In this document: positions 32,662 to 41,028 of the stretch, piece after piece
How positions within the stretch are numbered: position 1 is the first letter of the stretch
Layout: each line of letters begins with the position of its first letter
Source: JAYFNU01 sp034933305
Lineage (GTDB): Bacteria; Bacillota; Clostridia; Oscillospirales; Ruminococcaceae
Assembly: GCA_034933305.1 (NCBI GenBank)
Contig: JAYFNU010000003.1
Span: 1 to 64,000, forward strand
Reading direction: 5' to 3'
Length of the DNA: 64,000 nt
Program-made: the position numbers and the translations under genes
Notes under the pieces: generated by a model
Database searches by the model: none
Seen by the model: only the letters and a program-made list of their open reading frames with translations
Told to the model about the DNA's origin: nothing

Positions 32662-34245
32662 GTGTATAAGCTTGTCATTGTGGACGACGAAAAGGACGTC
32701 CGCGAGCGCCTCGTGCACATGCTCGAAAAATGCGCCGCCGGCTTTTCGCTCGTCGGCCAGTACGAGAACGGGATCGACGCCTATGAGGGCGTTCTTGCCG
32801 AGGATCCGGACGTCGTCATCACCGACATCAAGATCCCCTATATCGACGGCATCGAGCTCGCACGCAAGATCCGCGAGGTCGACCCGCTCGTGCGCGTCAT
32901 CGTCATCACCGGCTTCGACGAGTTCGACTACGCGAAGCAGGCCGCGAACCTCGGCGTCGTCGGCTTCATCAGCAAGCCCGTCACGCAGGAGGAGCTGCAG
33001 GCGGTGCTCGCGCGCGCGCGCGCCGCGCTCGACGAGCAGTATGTGACCGCGAACAACCTGTCGTCGCTCGAGGCGTATTACGAGGACACGCTGCCGGTCA
33101 TCCGCGAGACCGACTTGTACCGGCTGTCGAACATGACCGACGTGACGCCCGAATTCGAAAAAAAGCTGCGCTACAACGACATCGACCTCGGCTACGGCCG
33201 CTTTGCGGTGTGCATCTTCGATTTCGACGAGATCGCGAGCGAGCTGCCGGCCGAAAAATACGAGCTGGTCTATTCCGCCATCCGAAAATTCGTGCCGGAG
33301 AGCGTCGGCGCCATCTGCGCGCCCGAGATCTTCAACCGCTACGAAAAGCTGTGCGTCATCCTCAAGTCCAACGAGCCGATCGACCTGTCCGCGCTCGAAA
33401 AGACGATCGGGCTCATCATCCAGCGCGTCGACCGCTTTTCCGATGTCCCGCTGAGCGCGGGCATCAGCGCCGTGCACACCGACCGCAATTTCAAGCGCAT
33501 GTGCGGCGAGGCGCTGCGCGCGCTCGAATACAGGGGCATCATGGGCGGGCGCAAGGTCTTTGCGTACGGCAGCATCCCCGGCGGATCGGGCGAGCTCGCG
33601 CCCGTCGAGGACAGCACGGTGCGCGAGCTCGGCTACCTGCTGAAATTCAAGAGCGAGCGGGAGTTCCTCGCGGCGCTCGCGTCCATCCGCGAGACGCTGC
33701 GCGCGGGCGAGACCGCCGGAGCTTATTATTACACGCTCACGGGCATCCTCGGCACGCTCATCCGCTCGTGCGAGGATCTCGAGGGACTGTATGAGCTGTA
33801 CGGGAGCCACAACGACATGTACCGGCGCCTGTTCGAGCTCAAAACGCTCGACGAGATCTTCGCGTATTTCGAGGAGATCGCGCAGGCCGTGCGCCGCCTA
33901 AACGACGCGCGCATCGTCGGCAACGTCGAGCAGAACCTCGAAAAGGTCGTCGCATGGATGCGCGCGCACTACACCGACACCGACCTCAGCTTCGAATCGA
34001 TGGCGGCGAGCGTCAACTTTTCGGTGAGCTACATCAGCGCGCTGCTCAAGAAAAATCTCAACACGACGTTCGTCAAGTACACGACGTCGCTGCGCATGGA
34101 GCGGGCGAAGGAGCTGCTGTCCGACGCGTCGCTCAAGATCATCGACGTCGCCGAACAGCTCGGCTACAGCGACCCCTATTACTTCAGCCACTGTTTCAAA
34201 AAATACACCGGCATATCGCCGAAGGAATTCAAGGCTCATGGATAA
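32662..34245 (+). CDS. YesN-type response regulator (receiver + AraC DNA-binding domain)
   Basis: The 527-residue protein begins with a receiver domain: acidic pair VIVDDEKD, phospho-acceptor Asp near residue 55 in VVITDIKIPY, and the conserved Lys in FISKPVTQEEL. A long middle region of unassigned fold follows. The C-terminal 100 residues form an AraC double helix-turn-helix (SFESMAASVNFSVSYISALLKK and IIDVAEQLGYSDPYYFSHCFKKYTGISP). I chose GTG 32662, six bases after GGAGGG; ATG 32641 lies before that site. The gene overlaps the histidine kinase by eight bases. The likely targets are the mgl genes downstream (inference). Confidence 0.9.
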   Translation: MYKLVIVDDEKDVRERLVHMLEKCAAGFSLVGQYENGIDAYEGVLAEDPDVVITDIKIPYIDGIELARKIREVDPLVRVIVITGFDEFDYAKQAANLGVVGFISKPVTQEELQAVLARARAALDEQYVTANNLSSLEAYYEDTLPVIRETDLYRLSNMTDVTPEFEKKLRYNDIDLGYGRFAVCIFDFDEIASELPAEKYELVYSAIRKFVPESVGAICAPEIFNRYEKLCVILKSNEPIDLSALEKTIGLIIQRVDRFSDVPLSAGISAVHTDRNFKRMCGEALRALEYRGIMGGRKVFAYGSIPGGSGELAPVEDSTVRELGYLLKFKSEREFLAALASIRETLRAGETAGAYYYTLTGILGTLIRSCEDLEGLYELYGSHNDMYRRLFELKTLDEIFAYFEEIAQAVRRLNDARIVGNVEQNLEKVVAWMRAHYTDTDLSFESMAASVNFSVSYISALLKKNLNTTFVKYTTSLRMERAKELLSDASLKIIDVAEQLGYSDPYYFSHCFKKYTGISPKEFKAHG

Positions 34246-35965
34246 GCTGTGGCGCGCCGCGAAAACAAAATCGATCGGCTTTCTCATCACCGCGTCGTGC
34301 GTCGCCGTGGTGTTTCTGCTCGTCGCGTCCATCGTGGCGGCGACGTACGCGAGCTTCAGCAGCAGCACGCGCGAGGCCGTGGGCGCGCAGACGCGCGAGC
34401 TGTCCACGCAGATCATCTACAACTACGAGAGCTACATCGATTCGATGATCGCCACCTCCAACATCATCCAGACCGACATCGACAGCTACGACACCGCGAC
34501 CGACGAGGGCGCCGCGGCCTTTTCGCGGTATCTCGCCGACATCGTGCACATCAACAGCGACATCATCACCATCTCCATCTACAGCAACGACGGCACCCGC
34601 TGCCTGTTTTCGTCGCAGATCGACAATACCGGAAAGCCGCAGGACGTGACGAAGAGCCAGTGGTTCACCGAGGCGGTGTCCGACCCGACCGTGCACGCCT
34701 TTTCGGTCCCCTATTCCGAAAAGGGCACAGGGGAATACCGCATCAACATCAGCAAGCAGTTCAAATACCGCGGCGCGGACGGCCGCTGCGTGCTGAAGAT
34801 GGAGCTGAGCTTCGAGCGCTTCATCGACCTCGTCAAAAAGTCGAATCTCGGCGTCGGCGGCCATGTCACCATCATCGACCCCGACTACAACATCGTCTAC
34901 TCGACGCTCGACGCGGACGCCAAAGAGGAGCTGTCCACCGTGCGCAGCATCATCCTCGGCTCGTCCGACGCGCGCATGGACGGCCACGACATGTCCGTCA
35001 ACGTCGACACGCTGTCGGGCACGCGCTGGCGCATCTGCGTGTTCATCAACATCGACAACGTCACCGGCATCGAGCGGAACTTTTTCGCGACGACAATGCT
35101 CGTGTCCATGGGCGTGCTGACGCTCGGCATCATGCTGTTCCTGTATATTTCGAAAAAGATCACCGACCCGATCCAGCAGCTGGAGCTTGCGATGCGGCGC
35201 GTGGAAGAGCGCGATTATTTCCGCACGCAGGAGGTCTCCATCAGCGCGACGGCGGAGGTCGAGTCGCTGGCGCTGCGCTTCAACAAGATGATGCAGAAGA
35301 TCAGCGAGCTCATGCAGCGCGTCATCGACGAGCAGAACGCCCAGCGCAAGAGCGAGCTCAAGGCCCTGCAGAATCAGATCAACCCCCACTTTCTCTACAA
35401 TACGCTCGATTCCATCGTCTGGCTCGTCGAGCAGAACAAGAACGATGCGGCGCGCGAGATGGTCGTGGCGCTCGCGCGGCTGTTCCGCATCAGCATCTCG
35501 AAGGGGCAGGAGGTCATCCCCGTGCGCAGCGAGCTCGAGCATGTGCGCAACTATCTGCTCATCCAGAGCATCCGCTATTCCGATTCCTTCGATTATGTCT
35601 TCGACGTCGACGAGAACGTCCTCGAGTGCATGACGATGAAGCTCATTCTGCAGCCCATCGTCGAAAACTGCATCTACCACGGGCTCAAGAACAGGATCGA
35701 CAAGGGACACATCCGCATCAGTGCAAAGCGGGAGGACGGCTTCATCGTCTTCACCGTCTGCGACAACGGCTACGGCATGAAGCAGGAGACCATCGACGCG
35801 CTGTACGAATCCTTCCGCGACGGCGCGCCGAGCGAGGGCGTCGGCCTCAAAAACATCTACACGCGCATCCGCATGTACTACAACAACGCCGCGCAGATGA
35901 TCATCGAGAGCGAGCTCGACGAGGGGACGTCCATCACCGTAAAGGAGCCGGTCGAAAAATCATGA
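34238..35965 (+). CDS. YesM-type sensor histidine kinase
   Basis: The 575-residue protein has a membrane segment at about 14-36, a ~250-residue extracellular dCache-like sensor and a second membrane segment near 286-306. A HAMP domain (KKITDPIQQLELAM), the His_kinase motif LQNQINPHFLYNTLDS with phospho-acceptor His, and an HATPase domain with N box IVENCIYHGLKN and G boxes DNGYGM and GVGLKNIYTRIRMYY follow. This is the LytS/YesM group that pairs with YesN-type regulators. Its 3' end overlaps the next gene by four bases, linking it to an MglB-like binding lipoprotein that probably presents sugar to it. Confidence 0.92.
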   Translation: MDKLWRAAKTKSIGFLITASCVAVVFLLVASIVAATYASFSSSTREAVGAQTRELSTQIIYNYESYIDSMIATSNIIQTDIDSYDTATDEGAAAFSRYLADIVHINSDIITISIYSNDGTRCLFSSQIDNTGKPQDVTKSQWFTEAVSDPTVHAFSVPYSEKGTGEYRINISKQFKYRGADGRCVLKMELSFERFIDLVKKSNLGVGGHVTIIDPDYNIVYSTLDADAKEELSTVRSIILGSSDARMDGHDMSVNVDTLSGTRWRICVFINIDNVTGIERNFFATTMLVSMGVLTLGIMLFLYISKKITDPIQQLELAMRRVEERDYFRTQEVSISATAEVESLALRFNKMMQKISELMQRVIDEQNAQRKSELKALQNQINPHFLYNTLDSIVWLVEQNKNDAAREMVVALARLFRISISKGQEVIPVRSELEHVRNYLLIQSIRYSDSFDYVFDVDENVLECMTMKLILQPIVENCIYHGLKNRIDKGHIRISAKREDGFIVFTVCDNGYGMKQETIDALYESFRDGAPSEGVGLKNIYTRIRMYYNNAAQMIIESELDEGTSITVKEPVEKS

Positions 35966-36990
35966 AAAAGCTGCTTTCTTATCTCTGCCTGCTCGCGCTG
36001 CTGCTCGCGCCGCTCGCCGGCTGCGCGCGCCGCGAGCGCAAGGTCGGGATCCTCATCTACGACAAGGACGACACCTTCGTGTCCGAGATGCTCGCCAAGA
36101 TGACGGCGCAGATCCCCGACGACTGCACCTACGTCATCCGCGACGGCGCGAATTCGCAGGCCGTGCAGAACCAGCAGATCATCGAGCTCATCAAGGACGG
36201 CGTGAGCATCCTGCTCATCAACGCCGTCGACCGCTCGGCGTGCGGCGCGATCGTCGAGAAGTGCGCCGCGGAGGATGTGCCGGTCATCTTCTTCAACCGC
36301 GAGCCGCTCGAGGATTCCATGCGCGGGGAGAACACCTACTACGTCGGCCCCGCCGCCGACCGCCAGGGCGCGCTGCAGGCGGAGATGGTCGCGGGCCTGT
36401 TCGGCGGCGACTTCGCCGGCGGGCGCTGGGACAGGAACGGCGACGGCGTCGTGCAGCTCGTCGTCCTCAAGGGCGAGCAGGGGCACCAGGACGCCGAAAA
36501 GCGGACGACGAACTGCCTGAGCCGCCTCACGCAGCTCGGATACCAGACGCAGGTGCTCGCGATCAGCGTCGCCAACTGGACGCGCAGCGAGGGCTACGCG
36601 GCGATGGAGACGCTCTACGCGGAGTACGGCGGCGACATTGAGCTCGTCTTTTCCAACAACGACGACATGGCGCTCGGCGCCATCGACTATCTGACGCAGA
36701 AGGGCGTCTTTGCGGCGCACCCGGACGACGAGAACTACGATCAGCCCTTCGTCATCGTGGGCGTCGACGGGACGGCGGTCGGCCTCGAGGCCGTGTGGCA
36801 GGGACTGCTGTACGGAACCGTACTCAACGACTCCACCGCGCAGGCGGACGCCGTGCTGCGGCTGATGGAATGCATGCTCGGCGACGGCGATCTTTCGGAC
36901 TATCCCTACGACATCACGAGCGGAAATTACATCTTCGTCGAGAACGGCGTCATCATCCTTCGCTCCGATATGTCAAAATTCGATAAATAA
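35962..36990 (+). CDS. MglB-like sugar-binding lipoprotein, probable accessory sensor
   Basis: The 342-residue protein has a lipoprotein signal (LLAPLAGC, lipidated Cys near residue 21). The galactose/glucose-binding residues known from Escherichia coli MglB all seem kept: IYDKDD, INAVD, GHQDAEKRT, SNNDDM, GVDG and VLNDS. The calcium loop is DRNGDGVVQ. It is translationally coupled to the kinase (ATG overlaps the stop by four bases) and separated from the second binding protein by its own promoter. It is therefore more likely the ligand presenter of the sensor than the transport subunit. The XylFII-LytS-YesN system of Clostridium is a known parallel. Confidence 0.85.
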   Translation: MKKLLSYLCLLALLLAPLAGCARRERKVGILIYDKDDTFVSEMLAKMTAQIPDDCTYVIRDGANSQAVQNQQIIELIKDGVSILLINAVDRSACGAIVEKCAAEDVPVIFFNREPLEDSMRGENTYYVGPAADRQGALQAEMVAGLFGGDFAGGRWDRNGDGVVQLVVLKGEQGHQDAEKRTTNCLSRLTQLGYQTQVLAISVANWTRSEGYAAMETLYAEYGGDIELVFSNNDDMALGAIDYLTQKGVFAAHPDDENYDQPFVIVGVDGTAVGLEAVWQGLLYGTVLNDSTAQADAVLRLMECMLGDGDLSDYPYDITSGNYIFVENGVIILRSDMSKFDK

Positions 36991-37038
36991 TCCTGCCTAA
37001 GTGTAAAATTTTATAGCTAAACGAATAAGAAATTCTAT

Positions 37039-37067
37039 TCTTTTCTCCACACCCGGGCCGTTATAAT
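37039..37067 (+). promoter_or_regulatory. Promoter of the mglBAC operon
   Basis: A perfect TATAAT at 37062-37067 has only a poor -35 (TCTTTT, 37039-37044, 17-base spacing), 35 bases before the mglB start. A weak -35 fits activation by the YesN-type regulator; the AT-rich stretch at 36995-37045 would be the place for its site. Confidence 0.55.
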
Positions 37068-37101
37068 AAGCATGACCCAAGAAAAATTTGTGGAGGTAAA
37101 T

Positions 37102-38076
37102 ATGAAAAAGATTTTAGCGCTCGCACTCGTCCTTCTCCTTTGCTTCGGCCTTGTCGCCTGCGGCAGCAAGACCACGGAAGCGGAAGGCCCCAAGACCTAT
37201 AAGGTCGGTGTCTGCATCTACAAGTTCGACGACAACTTCATGACCTATTACCGTGAAGAGCTCCAGAAATATTTCAAGACCCTCGAGACCGACACGGCGA
37301 AGTATGAAGTGACCGTTGTCGACGGCAAGGGCGACATGGCCGAGCAGACCAACCAGGTCGACACCTTCATCGCGCAGGGCGTCGACGTCCTCATCGTCAA
37401 CCTCGTACAGTCCTCCTCCGCGGCGACCATCACCGAAAAGGCGAAGGCTGCGGACATCCCCGTCGTCTACATCAACCGTGAGCCCAGCGAAGCCGATATG
37501 AAGGGCTGGGACAAGATCTGCTACGTCGGCGCTGACGCGAGCCAGTCCGGCACGTTCCAGGGCGAGATCGTCCTCGAGCTCCCCGATAAGGGCGATGTCA
37601 ACGGCGACGGCGTTGTCTCCTATGTCATGATCATGGGCGACCCCGAGAACATCGACGCGCAGCTGCGCACCGAGTATTCCATCAAAGCGCTGACCGATGC
37701 CGGCGTCAAGGTCGAGAAGCTGTTTGAGCAGCGCGGAGACTGGGACCAGGCGAAGGGCCAGGAGCTCGCGGCCACGGCGCTCGCGCAGTTCGGCGACAAG
37801 ATCGACGTCATCTTCTGCAATAACGACGGTATGGCCCTCGGCGCCTATCAGGCGATCGTGGCCGCCGGCCGCACGGTCGGCACCGACATCTATCTGCTCG
37901 GCGTCGACGACATCCCCGAAGCGGACGAGATGGTCAAGAACGGCACGATGACCGGCACGGTCCTCAATGACCACGTTGGCCAGAGCCACGCGGCTGTCGA
38001 CGCGGCGATCCGTTACATCAACGGCGAAGCCAACGACACGTACTACATCGTCGACTACGTCAAGGTCGTCAAATAA
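37102..38076 (+). CDS. mglB: Galactose/glucose ABC transporter substrate-binding lipoprotein
   Basis: The 324-residue lipoprotein (lipobox LVACG) is a periplasmic-binding-protein-like sugar binder. Most MglB ligand residues are present (YKFDDN, VNLVQ, CNNDGM, GVDDIPE, VLNDH), and the calcium loop reads DVNGDGVVS. The His-Asp-Arg block of MglB is altered to DPENIDAQLRT, so the stacking His is missing; specificity may differ from the upstream paralogue. GGAGG stands just before ATG 37102. Codon use is smoother than in its neighbours, and the promoter and following hairpin suggest high expression. It feeds MglA/MglC. Confidence 0.9.
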   Translation: MKKILALALVLLLCFGLVACGSKTTEAEGPKTYKVGVCIYKFDDNFMTYYREELQKYFKTLETDTAKYEVTVVDGKGDMAEQTNQVDTFIAQGVDVLIVNLVQSSSAATITEKAKAADIPVVYINREPSEADMKGWDKICYVGADASQSGTFQGEIVLELPDKGDVNGDGVVSYVMIMGDPENIDAQLRTEYSIKALTDAGVKVEKLFEQRGDWDQAKGQELAATALAQFGDKIDVIFCNNDGMALGAYQAIVAAGRTVGTDIYLLGVDDIPEADEMVKNGTMTGTVLNDHVGQSHAAVDAAIRYINGEANDTYYIVDYVKVVK

Positions 38077-38098
38077 GCGGTTACCAAAGCGGAAATAA

Positions 38099-38132
38099 CG
38101 GAAGTGGCGTGTGCCTGCACACGCAACTTCCG
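38099..38132 (+). promoter_or_regulatory. Intercistronic hairpin between mglB and mglA
   Basis: CGGAAGT-GG-CGTGTG-CCTG-CACACG-CA-ACTTCCG forms a 13-bp interrupted stem without a T-run. Such hairpins after binding-protein genes protect the upstream mRNA and lower expression of the ATPase gene. Confidence 0.7.
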
Positions 38133-38161
38133 TATTCTAAGAAGAGAAAAGGGGAACCACA

Positions 38162-39676
38162 ATGTCGGAATATCTTCTTGAAATGAAGGGCGTGTGCAAG
38201 TCCTTCCCCGGCGTCAAAGCGCTCGACGATGTGTCGCTGCAGCTCCGCCCGGGCAGTGTGCATGCGCTCATGGGTGAGAACGGCGCGGGAAAATCAACGC
38301 TGATGAAATGCATGTTCGGCGTCTACAAGATGGACGCCGGCGAAATCATTTATCAGGGAAAGCCCACCCAGATATTGAATCCGTTCGATGCACTTCAAAA
38401 GGGTATTGCGATGGTCCACCAGGAGCTGCAGCCCATCCCCGAGCGCTCCATCGCCGAAAATATCTACTGCGGGCGCTATCCCACGAAAAAGCTGCTCGGC
38501 TTCATCACGGTCGTCGACCATCAGAAGATGTACGCCGACACGAAGGTGCTGCTCGAGAAGCTCGGCCTGTCGTTCGACCCGCGGGCGAAGCTCGGCACGC
38601 TGTCCGTGTCGCAGATGCAGCTCGTCGAGATCGCGAAGGCCGTTTCCGCCGACGCGAAGATCGTCATCATGGACGAGCCGACCTCGTCGCTGACGCAGAA
38701 CGAGGTCGACGTGCTGTTCGGCATCATCGACAAGCTGCGCGCGCAGGGCTGCGCCGTCGTCTATATCTCCCACAAGATGGAGGAGATCCTGCGCATCGCC
38801 GACGAAGTCACGATCATGCGCGACGGCAAGTACATTGGCACATGGCCGGCGAAGGACCTGACGAACGACATGATCATCACGCGCATGGTCGGCCGGGAGC
38901 TCACGAATCTGTATCCGCCGCGCACGAACAAGCCCGGCGAGGTCGTGCTCGAGGTGCGGGACTACACCTCCATCCATCCGAAGTCCTTCCGCAACTGCTC
39001 GTTCGATCTGCGCAAGGGCGAGATCCTCGGCGTGGGCGGCCTCGTGGGCGCCCAGCGCACCGAACTCATGGAGGGCGTATTCGGGCTTCGCGCCAAGACG
39101 AGCGGGACCGTCGTGTACAAAGGCCGGCAGCTGCGCATCAACCGGCCGGAGGACGCCATCGACAACGGCATCGCGCTGCTGACGGAGGACCGCCGCGGCA
39201 GCGGCATCTTCGGCGTGCTGTCGGTCGCCGACAACGTCTCGGTCGCCTCGCTGCGCCAGTACCTTGAATTCCGCGTCATGCTCAACGACAAAAAGATCGC
39301 CTCGCTCGTAAAGGAAAACGTCGACAAGCTGAACATCAAGACGCCGAGCATCAAGACGCTCATCCAGTCGCTGTCGGGCGGCAACCAGCAGAAGGTCATC
39401 ATCAGCCGCTGGCTCGCGAACGACCCCGACGTGCTCATCATGGACGAGCCCACGCGCGGCATCGACGTCGGCGCGAAATACGAGATCTACACCATCATGG
39501 CGCAGCTCGCCAAAGAGGGAAAGAGCATCATCATGATCAGCTCCGAGATGGGCGAGCTCATCGGCATGGCCGACCGCATCATGGTCATGTGCGACGGCAG
39601 GATCACCGGCGTCGTCGAAGGCGCGGATATGAATCAGGAAAAAATAATGGAACTGGCCACGCGGTTTGATTCCTAA
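38162..39676 (+). CDS. mglA: Sugar ABC transporter ATP-binding protein MglA
   Basis: The 504-residue protein has two fused ABC domains as in the ribose/galactose (CUT2) family. The first carries Walker A GENGAGKST, signature-region LSVSQMQLVEIAKA and Walker B IVIMDEPTSSLT. The second has a degenerate Walker A region (GVGGLVGAQRTEL), an intact signature LSGGNQQKV and VLIMDEPTRGIDVGA. It powers uptake with MglB and MglC. AAAGGGG lies before ATG 38162. Confidence 0.95.
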   Translation: MSEYLLEMKGVCKSFPGVKALDDVSLQLRPGSVHALMGENGAGKSTLMKCMFGVYKMDAGEIIYQGKPTQILNPFDALQKGIAMVHQELQPIPERSIAENIYCGRYPTKKLLGFITVVDHQKMYADTKVLLEKLGLSFDPRAKLGTLSVSQMQLVEIAKAVSADAKIVIMDEPTSSLTQNEVDVLFGIIDKLRAQGCAVVYISHKMEEILRIADEVTIMRDGKYIGTWPAKDLTNDMIITRMVGRELTNLYPPRTNKPGEVVLEVRDYTSIHPKSFRNCSFDLRKGEILGVGGLVGAQRTELMEGVFGLRAKTSGTVVYKGRQLRINRPEDAIDNGIALLTEDRRGSGIFGVLSVADNVSVASLRQYLEFRVMLNDKKIASLVKENVDKLNIKTPSIKTLIQSLSGGNQQKVIISRWLANDPDVLIMDEPTRGIDVGAKYEIYTIMAQLAKEGKSIIMISSEMGELIGMADRIMVMCDGRITGVVEGADMNQEKIMELATRFDS

Positions 39677-39692
39677 AATACGGAGGGGTACA

Positions 39693-40688
39693 ATGACAAA
39701 GAAAAATTTTAAGGTCGGCGAATTCCTGCTCAACAACGCGATCATCTTTCTGATGATTCTGGCTGCGGTCGTCATCTGGATCTTCGAGCCGAACTTCGCG
39801 TCCGACAACAACATCCGCAATCTCATCGCCAACACGGCCGTCCGCTTTATCATCGCGCTCGGCGTGTCCGGCTGCCTTATCTCCAAGGGCACCGACCTCT
39901 CGGCCGGCCGGCAGGTCGGCCTCGCCGCGTGCATCGCGGCGACGTTCCTGCAGCGCTCCGATTACACGAGCAAGGTCTATCCGGCCATCGGCGATCTGCC
40001 CATTCTCGGCGTGCTGCTGGGCATCATCGTGCTGTTCATCTTCATCGGCCTCATCAACGGCCTCGTCATCTCGCTGCTGAAGGTCCCCGCGTTCATCGCG
40101 ACGCTCGGCATGCAGACCATCGTCTACGGCGCCTGCCTCGTGTTCACCGGCGCGCAGCCCATCGGCGGCCTGCGGGAGGATTACACGAACATCTCGAACG
40201 GCGCGCTGTTCGGCGTCAAGCTGCTGCCTTACCTCGGCGTCATCGCGGCCGTCATCGGCTTCTTCATGTGGTTCCTTTACAATAAGACCCCGCACGGCAA
40301 GTACATGTACGCCATCGGCGGCAACGAGAATTCCGCCGAAGTCAGCGGCATCAACACCACGCGCACGAAGGTCTCGATCTACATTCTCGCTTCGATCCTC
40401 TATGCGATCGCCGGTTTCCTGCTCGGCGGAAAGTCGGGCGGCGCATCCGTCAACCTCGGCATGAGCTATGAACTCGAGGCCATCGCCGGCTGCACCATCG
40501 GCGGCGTATCCACCAACGGCGGCGTCGGCCGCATTTCCGGCATCCTCATCGGCGTGCTCGTCTTCGAGCTCCTCAAGATCTCCATGCAGTTCGTCGGCGT
40601 CGAGACGTCCTACACCTACATCGTGCAGGGCATCGTCATCATCATCGCCGTCGCGCTCGATATCCGCAAGTATATCGCGAGGAAGTAG
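39693..40688 (+). CDS. mglC: Sugar ABC transporter permease MglC
   Basis: The 331-residue permease has about nine to ten membrane helices and the CUT2 permease motif GGNENSAEVSGINTTRTK (cytoplasmic loop that meets the ATPase). LSAGRQVGLAA and the late GCTIGGVSTNGGVGRISGILIGVLVFELL region match MglC/RbsC proteins. GGAGGGGTACA precedes ATG 39693. It is 17 bases behind mglA. Confidence 0.95.
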   Translation: MTKKNFKVGEFLLNNAIIFLMILAAVVIWIFEPNFASDNNIRNLIANTAVRFIIALGVSGCLISKGTDLSAGRQVGLAACIAATFLQRSDYTSKVYPAIGDLPILGVLLGIIVLFIFIGLINGLVISLLKVPAFIATLGMQTIVYGACLVFTGAQPIGGLREDYTNISNGALFGVKLLPYLGVIAAVIGFFMWFLYNKTPHGKYMYAIGGNENSAEVSGINTTRTKVSIYILASILYAIAGFLLGGKSGGASVNLGMSYELEAIAGCTIGGVSTNGGVGRISGILIGVLVFELLKISMQFVGVETSYTYIVQGIVIIIAVALDIRKYIARK

Positions 40689-40691
40689 CCC

Positions 40692-40922
40692 ATGAGCGAC
40701 ACGCAAAAGCCGCAGCTTCCGACGGCGCAGCCGGAGGACGCCCCGGCGCCGTCCGCGCAGCCCGACAAGCAGGCGCCCGAGGAGTTCAAAAACGCCAAGG
40801 AGAAGCTCTACGACAAGATCCCCCTGACCGTGCATCAGCTCGACGTCATCATTGTGGTGCTGGTCATCCTGTTCTTCGTGTTTTACGTCGTGGGCGCGCT
40901 TCGCGGGCGCGGCATCCTGTGA
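40692..40922 (+). CDS. Small single-pass membrane protein at the end of the mgl operon
   Basis: The 76-residue protein starts four bases after the mglC stop. It has a Pro/Gln-rich soluble start, then a membrane helix (VIIVVLVILFFVFYVVGAL) and a short basic tail ending RGRGIL. I do not recognise a family. The tight spacing and the terminator behind it make it part of the transport operon; a role in stabilising or regulating the permease is inference. Confidence 0.7.
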   Translation: MSDTQKPQLPTAQPEDAPAPSAQPDKQAPEEFKNAKEKLYDKIPLTVHQLDVIIVVLVILFFVFYVVGALRGRGIL

Positions 40923-40932
40923 ACAAAAAAAG

Positions 40933-40964
40933 AAAGCGCACGGCTTCGGCCGTGCGCTTTTCAT
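40933..40964 (+). terminator. Terminator of the mgl operon
   Basis: Twelve-bp stem (AAAGCGCACGGC/GCCGTGCGCTTT) with a TTCG loop and TTTTCATCT. Confidence 0.9.
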
Positions 40965-40978
40965 CTGTTGCGCATGTG

Positions 40979-40987
40979 TGTTATAAT
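40979..40987 (+). promoter_or_regulatory. Extended -10 promoter of the metallo-hydrolase gene
   Basis: TGTTATAAT is an extended -10 about 41 bases before the start codon. No convincing -35. Confidence 0.5.
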
Positions 40988-41028
40988 ATTGCACAGTCTA
41001 CAAGTTTATCCGAAACGAGGACACGATC

